Of a stretch of DNA of 35,706 bases, positions 4,823-11,377 are shown one piece after another. The notes beneath the pieces are model-generated. The model made no database searches and was not told the DNA's origin. It saw nothing but the letters and a program-made list of their open reading frames with translations. The first letter of the stretch is position 1. Each line of letters starts with the position of its first letter. Both the position numbers and the translations under genes were made by a program. This stretch comes from JBGSYN01 sp041750975. GTDB lineage: Bacteria; Pseudomonadota; Alphaproteobacteria; Geminicoccales; Geminicoccaceae. The stretch covers positions 1 through 35,706 of the forward strand of contig JBGSYN010000096.1 in assembly GCA_041750975.1 (NCBI GenBank), read 5' to 3'.

Positions 4823-7465
4823 TCAGAAGGCGGGAACGATCTGGCGCCGGCGCTGCAGGACGATGACGAGGGCCAGCAGCAAGAGGGCAGGGAGGTAGAA
4901 GAGCTCCTTCGGCATCCGGCTGGCCTCGGTTTGCACCGTGGTGATCTCGACCTGCGGGTCTCCGTAGAAATCGAACATCTGGAATTCCTGGAAGAACGGC
5001 GTGCCGGCAAAGGGCTCCTCGAGGACAGCCCGATCGCCTTCCTCAAGGACCAGCAGGCCGGCCTGGTCCAGGCGAGCCAAGCCGTCGCCCGCAGGGCCGA
5101 GGTTAGCGACGATGGTGCGTTCGACCACCTGGTCGGGATTGTCGTAGTCGGGCCCCCGCACGATCATGCGCAGGGTGCTGTTTTCCGGTGCTGCTGCGGC
5201 CAAGGCGACGACATCGCCGCCGGGCACGTTGTCATAGGGCGGATCGACCTGGTCCAGCCAGAAGCCCGGTCTGAACAGGGTGAAGGCGACGAGCAGGAGG
5301 GCGATCGACTCGTAGAAGCGGCTCTTGGCGATGAAATAGCCCTGGGTTGCGGCCGCAAACAGCATCATGGCGATGGTGGCGACGACGAAGATCAAGATGG
5401 CCTTGAACGCCGAGACATCGATCAGCAGGAGCTCCGTATTGAAGATGAAGAGGAAGGGCAGGAGGGCCGTTCGGATGTCGTAGGCGAAGCCTTGGATGCC
5501 GGTACGAATCGGATCGCCGCCCGAGATTGCGGCGGCGGCGAAGGCGGCAAGGCCCACCGGTGGCGTGTCGTCGGCGAGAATGCCGAAATAGAAGACGAAG
5601 AGGTGGACGGCGACGAGCGGCACGATGAGGCCGGCGGTGGCACCGACCGAGACGATGACGGGTGCCATCAGCGAGGAGACGACGATATAATTGGCGGTCG
5701 TCGGCAGGCCCATGCCGAGGATGAGGCTCATCACGGCGACCAGGATCAGCATCGCCATGAGATTGCCGCCCGAAAGGAATTCGACGAATTCGCCGACCAC
5801 CTGATGGGCGCCGGTGAGCGAGACGGTGCCGACGATGATGCCGGCGGCACCGGTGGCGACACCGATGGCGATCATGTTCCGGGCCCCGCCGATCATGCCG
5901 GCGAAGAAATCGTCCCAGCCGCGGCCGAGGGCCTGGACCAGCTGCCCTTGGCCACGGAACAGCTGCTTCAGCGGCCATTGGGTGATGACGATCGTGATCA
6001 TCGAGAGCGTCGCGTAATAGGCGGAAAGCGTCGGCGACAGCCGCTCCACCAGAATGCACCAAATGAGGATGACGATCGGCAGGATGAAGTAGAGGCCGGT
6101 GACGGCGACCTCGGCGGGCTTGGGCAGGGTCTCGATCGGCGCGTTCGGATCGTCCATCTCGAGATCGGGCCGTTTGGAGGCTATCGCCAGCAGCGCGACA
6201 TAGGCGATCAGGAAAAGGCCGATGGCGGTATAGAAGGTGGTGCCCGGAAACGCGATTTTGATCCAGCCGAGGCCGTAATAGACGAAGGCCGCGAGGCCGG
6301 CCATGAGCAGGAAGCCGAGCAGCACGCCAGAAAGGCGTCGCGCAATCGTCTGGGTCGCGGTCGGGCGCTTCATCCCCTTGAGATCGAGTTTCAGCGCTTC
6401 GAGATGGACGATGTAGACGAGCGCTATATAAGAAATCAGCGCCGGCAGCAGGGCGTGCTTGATCAATTCCGGATAGGGGACGCCGGTGAATTCCGAGATC
6501 AGGAAGGCGGCGGCACCCATCACCGGCGGTGTGAGCTGACCGTTGGTCGAGGACGCGACCTCGACGGCACCGGCTTTTTCCGGCGTAAATCCGGTACGTT
6601 TCATCAAGGGGATGGTGAAGGTGCCGGTGGTGACGACATTGGCGATCGAGGAGCCTGAATAGAGGCCGGAGAGGGCCGAGGCCATGACGGCGGCCTTGGC
6701 CGGTCCGCCGCGCAAATGGCCCAAGAGGGCAAAGGCGAGCTTGATGAAGTAATTGCCGGCGCCGGCCCGCTCCAGGAGCGAGCCGAACAGCACGAACAGA
6801 AATATCATCGAGGCCGAGACACCCAGCGCAACGCCGAACACGCCCTCACCCTGCATCCAGAAATGCCACATCGCCTTGCCGTAGGATGCACCCTTCCACT
6901 GGATCGCATCCGGCATGAACGAGGCGTCGCCGAAAAAGACGTAGAAGACGAAGACGCTGGCGACGATGACGAGCGGCAGCCCAAGGGCGCGATAAACGGC
7001 GATGGCGAGCGACAGCATGCCGAGGGTCGAAATGACCAGATCGCCGGTGGTTGGCAGGCCGGCACGGCTCGCGATCTCGTTCTTGAAGACCAGGAGATAG
7101 AGGCAGGACGCGGCACCGATGGCGGCCAACACCCAGTCATACCAGGGCACACGATCACGCGGGCTCGATTTCAGGAGCGGGTAGGCCAGCATCGCCAGGA
7201 CCAGGGCAAACGCCAGATGGATCGAGCGCGATTCCGTGTTGTTGAAGACGACGTTGAAGCCCGTGGCCTCGGTCAGCGTGAAGGGCAGGTTGGAGGCGAT
7301 GTAGAGCTGGAACAACGACCAGATGAAGCAGACGGCGAGGATGATCTTGCCGGCGAGCCCGGCTGCGGCGCGGGCTCCGGTCTCGGATGCGGCAAGAATA
7401 TCGGCCTCGGAGCGACGCGGTGGTGCCGCCGCGAGATCACCCTGAAGCGCTGTCTCGTTTGCCAT
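4823..7465 (-). CDS. TRAP transporter permease, fused 4TM-12TM (DctQM-type)
   Basis: The 880-aa protein is a fused TRAP permease of the TAXI-associated type. The N-terminal quarter carries the small 4-TM subunit (ILAVCFIWSLFQLY, then IHLAFALVLAMLAYPLL). The large 12-TM DctM-like domain follows, with hallmark stretches VFGVALGVSASMIFLFVLFG, GLYSGSSIANVVTTGTFTIPL and NGQLTPPVMGAAAFL. The last approximately 170 residues, including a soluble EEGDRAVLEEPF region and a final TM helix, fit the DUF3394 extension. The start is the ATG at 7465 (MANETALQGD), with GGGA at a suitable distance; the frame stays open upstream to 7828 without homology. TRAP systems import organic acids by sodium symport with a periplasmic receptor. 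No TAXI or DctP receptor gene is adjacent, which is unusual. uspA follows 17 bp downstream. Confidence 0.93.
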   Translation of the reverse strand: MANETALQGDLAAAPPRRSEADILAASETGARAAAGLAGKIILAVCFIWSLFQLYIASNLPFTLTEATGFNVVFNNTESRSIHLAFALVLAMLAYPLLKSSPRDRVPWYDWVLAAIGAASCLYLLVFKNEIASRAGLPTTGDLVISTLGMLSLAIAVYRALGLPLVIVASVFVFYVFFGDASFMPDAIQWKGASYGKAMWHFWMQGEGVFGVALGVSASMIFLFVLFGSLLERAGAGNYFIKLAFALLGHLRGGPAKAAVMASALSGLYSGSSIANVVTTGTFTIPLMKRTGFTPEKAGAVEVASSTNGQLTPPVMGAAAFLISEFTGVPYPELIKHALLPALISYIALVYIVHLEALKLDLKGMKRPTATQTIARRLSGVLLGFLLMAGLAAFVYYGLGWIKIAFPGTTFYTAIGLFLIAYVALLAIASKRPDLEMDDPNAPIETLPKPAEVAVTGLYFILPIVILIWCILVERLSPTLSAYYATLSMITIVITQWPLKQLFRGQGQLVQALGRGWDDFFAGMIGGARNMIAIGVATGAAGIIVGTVSLTGAHQVVGEFVEFLSGGNLMAMLILVAVMSLILGMGLPTTANYIVVSSLMAPVIVSVGATAGLIVPLVAVHLFVFYFGILADDTPPVGLAAFAAAAISGGDPIRTGIQGFAYDIRTALLPFLFIFNTELLLIDVSAFKAILIFVVATIAMMLFAAATQGYFIAKSRFYESIALLLVAFTLFRPGFWLDQVDPPYDNVPGGDVVALAAAAPENSTLRMIVRGPDYDNPDQVVERTIVANLGPAGDGLARLDQAGLLVLEEGDRAVLEEPFAGTPFFQEFQMFDFYGDPQVEITTVQTEASRMPKELFYLPALLLLALVIVLQRRRQIVPAF

Positions 7466-7604
7466 GCTCGTTCCCATTTCAACGCGGCGCCGCGAGGCTG
7501 CCGCGGTTTTTTGCAGATCCGCGGTCGGTCTGCCTATGCGCGGGAGCAAGTATTGGGCCGAAACCGGGGATCTTCCAAGCCAATATGACACAGCGCACGA
7601 TCCG

Positions 7605-8066
7605 GTGGTTGCCTCGATCGTCATTTCGGGCTTTACCGCCGCCATCGCCTCATCGCTTACCGTAAGCCGTCTGGATAACCGGGTGTCGGCATTGGCCGAT
7701 CTCGGCCGTACCCGCACCGGGGTCATCGCAGATGGGTCGGGGCAGAGCCATCCGCGCGAGCACGGGATCGCTTCCGTTCCCTTCGACACGCTCGAGGCGG
7801 CAATCGATGCGTTGAGCCAAGGCGACATCGATGCCGTGTTCCACGATACACCGGTGTTGGCCTACAATCTCGTAAACACCGATCAGGCCAATGCCGAACT
7901 CCTGCCCCACACGTTCGGGCGACAGGATGACGCCATCGCCCTCCCGACACAAAGCGCCTATCGCGAGCCGATCAACCAATGCCTCCTGGCCTATCTCGAC
8001 AGCCCTGAATGGGAAGCGCTGCAGCAGGAATATGTCGGCAGTGTCCCCAGCGGGAGTAGCCTATAA
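7605..8066 (+). pseudogene. 3' fragment of a glutamate-receptor-like ligand-gated channel / SBP_bac_3 gene
   Basis: From about 7605 the frame reads ASIVISGFTAAIASSLTVSRL, the last pore helix of prokaryotic ionotropic-glutamate-receptor-like channels. It continues with the second half of the periplasmic binding lobe: GRTRTGVIADGSG, REHGI, LEAAIDALSQGDIDAVFHDTPVLAYNL, LLPHTFGRQDDAIALP, REPINQCLLAYLDSPEWEALQQEYVG. The order and spacing match the C-terminal third of that family. The signal peptide, first lobe, first membrane helix and pore filter are absent. Sequence before 7605 is unrelated and contains no plausible start. The frame stops at 8064-8066, where it meets an unrelated fragment on the other strand. 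I treat it as a truncated, non-functional gene. Family assignment is from motif recognition. Confidence 0.75.
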
Positions 8067-8497
8067 TTAATGTAGTAGAGCGCACAGTCGATTCCCTCTT
8101 CGAGAAAGACGATATTGTTGGTGTTCCCAGGGATCTCGGGGCTGGGTTTGAAGTCATAGACACCCTCGACAGTCGTGCCGGTCGAATGGAGATCAAGGAA
8201 TTTGATGTAGTTGGTCTCGTAGTTGCCGAAGAAATAAACGCCGTCGAATTCGTTCGGGAACATCGAGCCGCGGTAGACGAAACCGCCGGTCAGGGACGAA
8301 TGCGGAATGTCGTAGATTGGTGCCGAATAGTAGTCACCACTGGCAGGATCGGCGAGTTCTATATCGGGTTACGGGAAATCCGCCGGATTGAAGACGGTAT
8401 TTGCGTTCGACACTGGAACGTTGTTGACGCCTTCGTAGAAATTCCAGCCATAGAAGGCGCCGGCCTGATCGAGCGAGCCGACATGAATGTTGTCTCG
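8063..8497 (-). pseudogene. Internal fragment of a PQQ-type sugar/sorbosone dehydrogenase
   Basis: Reading leftwards, the frame gives DNIHVGSLDQAGAFYGWNFYEG, a typical blade motif of soluble glucose/sorbosone dehydrogenases. It meets an in-frame TAA at 8369-8371 and then continues in the same frame: DYYSAPIYDIPHSSLTGGF, VYRGSMFPNEFDGVYFFGNY, then KPSPEIPGN and VFLEEGIDCALYYINY. Homology ends at about 8063, exactly where the channel fragment on the other strand ends. Both ends of the gene are missing and there is a nonsense codon, so it is a dead internal fragment. Its 5' boundary at about 8497 is fused in frame to the LuxR remnant. Confidence 0.75.
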
Positions 8498-9149
8498 GGA
8501 ATCCTCCAAAAGCGTGCCGGCGATACGATTGGCGAGCATCGTTTGCCCCTGGTGGTTCGGGATCAAGATGCCGACCGAGATGATCGAGCGCTTCGAGCAT
8601 GGCGTCACGCTCATGCTGCAGTGTTCACAGCCGATCCCGCACTTCGATTGCCTGATTCAGATGAGGGCAGATCTGCTCGAGATCCTGGACCGCTTTGCGA
8701 TCGAAGGCGCCGTCGCCGGCTGGACGGAGGAAGGAGAGGATCCGGACCGAACGGCCTGAGCGACCTAGGACGACACAGAGCCGGTGAAACAAATTTTGCG
8801 GCTTGAGCCAGGACTGATAGAAATCGGTCGCGAGCAGAAGTTGGACCGGGAGGATGTCCTCGCCGACATGAACGGTCCCGGGTCTGGCATAATGCCGTTC
8901 ATCATGGAACCAACGGTCAAACCGCACCTGATTGGAATATTCCTCGAGTTTCGTAGGTTCGATGCCGCAGGAGAGTTCGATCGACCCGTGCTGCGTTTCA
9001 AAATCGAAGTTTGACAGCATGCATACCCGAGCGTTGAAGATATCAGCCAGGGTCTGCGGCAGTGTTGACCACATGGGATCCGAAACACCGGCACTGTGAA
9101 TATTATCAACTAAACGCAGCAATACCGACAATGGCAACCGGCCCAACAA
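8498..9149 (-). pseudogene. Truncated LuxR-type regulator lacking its HTH domain
   Basis: The frame from a TTG at 9149 encodes the N-terminal sensor part of a LuxR-family regulator (LRLVDNIHSAGVSDPMWSTLP, FDRWFHDERHYARPG, CPHLNQAIEVRDRL). A TGA at 8625-8627 interrupts it, yet the same frame continues TLQHERDAMLEALDHLG. Near 8576 the reading shifts by one base and resumes as GILIPNHQGQTMLANRIAGTLLED, the usual PAS-like segment of these proteins. Homology then stops at about 8498, where a sugar dehydrogenase piece begins. The LuxR helix-turn-helix is absent. A TGA lies immediately before the TTG, so even the 5' end may be eroded. Two disruptions plus truncation make it a pseudogene. Confidence 0.75.
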
Positions 9150-9293
9150 TCATATTGTCACTATCCACGCAGAATAATAACCGGGCACTGATGATTGTCT
9201 ATAAGCAGAGGTGTACAATAGTATTCTATTTGGAGCCGAGCGAGGCTATTTTATTGCCAAGACTTACTCTTGGTTAACCTTTAGATTTAACAG

Positions 9294-10364
9294 CTAATTT
9301 TTAGTAGCCTGCAACGATGCATAGTACGCCGCCAAGGCTTGGATCTCGTCGTCGGTGAGGTCGGTTGCCGCCTGATGCATCAGGTTGGCGCGAGGCGAGC
9401 CGCCGCGTTCGCCGTCGCGCCACAAATGGAGCTGCGTCGCCAGATAGTTCGCGTGCTGACCCTCAAGATTCGGAAATAAGGGTGAGCGGCGGCTCGGCCA
9501 GGGGCCGTGACAGGCGCGGCAGGCGGGAACATCCATACTGCCCGCTTCGCCCATGGCCAGTTTGCGGCCCGTCTCGACGAGGTCTGCCGAACTGACCTCG
9601 GCGACAAGCTCGAGTGTCGGTCCAGCCGTCCGTTTGGCGTAATGGCGGGCAAGCCTGGCGATATCGGCATCGCTAAGCTCGGAGGCCGCCTGCTGCATGA
9701 TACCGCTCGATCTGGCGCCGCTGCGATAGGCCTCCAGCGACGCGGCGAGATAGGTCTCGCTCAGGATGTCGATCCGGGGGACTTGAGCGTTCGCCCGGCC
9801 CGTGCCGTCGCGGCCATGGCAAACCGCACAATAGGCGATATCGTCATCCGCGCCTTCCGGCGGGGCGACAAGGGCTGCATAGTTCTCGGGATCGATTTGG
9901 GGAACCGCGTTCAAAAAAGCGACGACCGACCAGACATCGTCGTCCCGGCGCTCGGCGGGCCAGGCCGGCATCCCGCTCATCTTGACGCCGTTCTCGACGA
10001 TCCAGAAAAGGTGCCGCGGTTCCCATTGCGACACGGCTTGGGCAATCGGCAGCGGGCGGGGCACCATCGCCTCGACCGTGGCCGATTGCGGGCCTTGCGG
10101 TGTCCCGTGACACATGCGGCAGGCATTGTCGTAATGCCGCGCGCCCAGAGCGATCAGGTCTTCCGAAGCAAGATCCGGCACTGTGTCCGCGGGCGGTGCA
10201 CGGAGTGCTACGGAGTTGCGGTAGGTGGTGTGCAACACCCAGGAGACACCGGGCCAATGTCCTTGGCGCGCTGAAACGTTGAAAAGGCCGAAGCCGACCA
10301 CCGCAGCGCCTCCGACCGCTGCCATGGCGGCGAGGATCATCATGTGCAGGGCAAAGCGCTTCAT
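9294..10364 (-). CDS. Tri-haem cytochrome c of the oxidase cluster
   Basis: This is a 356-aa membrane-anchored cytochrome. Residues 8-28 form an uncleaved signal or anchor helix (MMILAAMAAVGGAAVVGFG). Three haem c attachment motifs follow: CRMCH (82-86), CAVCH (179-183) and CRACH (282-286). Candidate distal methionines lie in SGMPAWP, SSGIMQQ and ANLMHQAA. The ATG at 10364 overlaps the ctaG stop by four bases (ATGA), which fixes the start. Being the last gene of an oxidase operon, it probably feeds electrons to the CuA or haem c domain of subunit II. Tri-haem cytochromes of this layout also serve periplasmic dehydrogenases, but the context favours the oxidase. Confidence 0.88.
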   Translation of the reverse strand: MKRFALHMMILAAMAAVGGAAVVGFGLFNVSARQGHWPGVSWVLHTTYRNSVALRAPPADTVPDLASEDLIALGARHYDNACRMCHGTPQGPQSATVEAMVPRPLPIAQAVSQWEPRHLFWIVENGVKMSGMPAWPAERRDDDVWSVVAFLNAVPQIDPENYAALVAPPEGADDDIAYCAVCHGRDGTGRANAQVPRIDILSETYLAASLEAYRSGARSSGIMQQAASELSDADIARLARHYAKRTAGPTLELVAEVSSADLVETGRKLAMGEAGSMDVPACRACHGPWPSRRSPLFPNLEGQHANYLATQLHLWRDGERGGSPRANLMHQAATDLTDDEIQALAAYYASLQATKN

Positions 10365-10957
10365 GCGGGCTCGGCATTTTCGTGGGTACGGTCGGCCAGT
10401 TCTCTCGCCACCAGCACCAGACCCACGATCAGGTAGATCGGGGTACCGATCCCGAGCATCAGCATGCCGCCGAGCTGCTGGTCGGCGAGGCTGCCGCACA
10501 CTGCCGCCGGATAAAGCTGCCGCTGAGCCAGGATCAAGAGCGCCCCGAGCAGGGTCATGTGCATCGAGGTCAGGAGCAGTCCGCCGGCACCCGCCAGCCG
10601 CCGCGCCGGATCGAGCACCGCCGTCCAGATCGCCATGCCGGCGATGAAGAACGAGAGTTGCTCAATAATCGCCCACAGGATCGAGGTCTGAGCCGCGGTG
10701 TGCGCGACGGGCAGATGCCAGCCCCAGACGACGACGAACTCGAACACCGTGGCCGGCAGCGGCGAGAGGCGCCATCGAGGCATCGAGGCTCCAAGGCCGA
10801 GGGCGATCAGCGGCGTCCCTGCCGCCACGACCGCCATGTGCCGCACCATATGGTCGGAAAAGGGCCATAGCTGAGACCATTGAGGAGTCAGCCAAGCGCC
10901 AACGCAGAGGGCGACGCCCGCCGCCACACTCAAAAGCGACCAAACCCTTTTGCTCAT
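10361..10957 (-). CDS. ctaG: CtaG-type cytochrome c oxidase assembly factor (caa3_CtaG family)
   Basis: The 198-aa polytopic membrane protein belongs to the caa3_CtaG family, unrelated in fold to the Cox11-type CtaG. Helices run through SLLSVAAGVALCVGAWLT, MAVVAAGTPLIALGLG, FEFVVVWGWHLP, LSFFIAGMAIW, SMHMTLLGALLILA and YLIVGLVLVA. Conserved polar positions sit near membrane boundaries: HMVRHM, WGWHLPVAH, EQLSF, and SMHM with QRQLYP. These may handle copper. Translation starts at the ATG at 10957, overlapping the preceding stop by four bases. A GTG two codons earlier is possible. It would assist metallation of the oxidase encoded upstream in the same operon. Confidence 0.88.
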   Translation of the reverse strand: MSKRVWSLLSVAAGVALCVGAWLTPQWSQLWPFSDHMVRHMAVVAAGTPLIALGLGASMPRWRLSPLPATVFEFVVVWGWHLPVAHTAAQTSILWAIIEQLSFFIAGMAIWTAVLDPARRLAGAGGLLLTSMHMTLLGALLILAQRQLYPAAVCGSLADQQLGGMLMLGIGTPIYLIVGLVLVARELADRTHENAEPA

Positions 10958-11376
10958 AGGCACGAACCGATGAATAGGGCGGGCAGCGCGACGTAAACGA
11001 CACCGACAAACGAGATCAACGCCAAGAGAAATGAGGCGTGTCCGAGGAATTCATGGCGATGCTCCTCGATTGCCAGGTCATGGACGTAGTCGTAATCGTT
11101 CAGGTAATCCCATTGCTGCCAGGCCCGCCAACCGATCAGTGCGATCCCGGCAAGGGTGAGGATCGTCAGGCCGGCGATGCCCAAACGCAACCACGCCATG
11201 GCACCTTCGATATCCGTCAGCTTGGTGCAGACGAGTGTTGTGGCGGCGTAGCAGATCACGAAATGCGCCACCCAGAAGAGCGGTCCGAAGGCGATCCGCC
11301 AGAGGCTCTCCGCTTCTTCGGCGAATTCCTTGGGATCTTCCGCTCCAGCCTCGGAGCCGCCGGACTCAGTCGCCAT
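10954..11376 (-). CDS. Small membrane protein of the oxidase operon
   Basis: The 140-aa protein has a soluble acidic N-terminus (residues 1-25, EAGAEDPKEFAEEAES) and three predicted helices: PLFWVAHFVICYAATTLVC, LGIAGLTILTLAGIALIGW and FLLALISFVGVVYVALPALF. Between helices 2 and 3 lies a charged segment with WQQWDYLNDYDYVHDLAIEE and EHRHEFLGH. It starts one base after the end of the subunit I-III gene and overlaps ctaG by four bases, so it is locked into the operon. It resembles conserved hypothetical proteins found next to this oxidase subtype. It could be a small subunit (subunit IV-like) or an assembly helper. No named family is claimed. Confidence 0.8.
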   Translation of the reverse strand: MATESGGSEAGAEDPKEFAEEAESLWRIAFGPLFWVAHFVICYAATTLVCTKLTDIEGAMAWLRLGIAGLTILTLAGIALIGWRAWQQWDYLNDYDYVHDLAIEEHRHEFLGHASFLLALISFVGVVYVALPALFIGSCL

Positions 11377-11377
11377 C

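Noticed and set aside
4931..6658. 575-codon rightward open frame antisense to the TRAP gene
   Set aside because: Composition is dominated by D, E, G, R and H, typical of the antisense of a hydrophobic high-GC gene; the TRAP protein on the other strand has clear homology and membrane helices.
8186..8806. 206-codon rightward frame across the pseudogene zone
   Set aside because: The leftward strand carries recognisable LuxR and sugar-dehydrogenase pieces; the rightward frame has no homology.
9150..9293. lux-box-like operator in the AT-rich gap
   Set aside because: The gap contains several imperfect inverted A/T runs but no convincing 18-20 bp palindrome, and the adjacent LuxR gene is dead.
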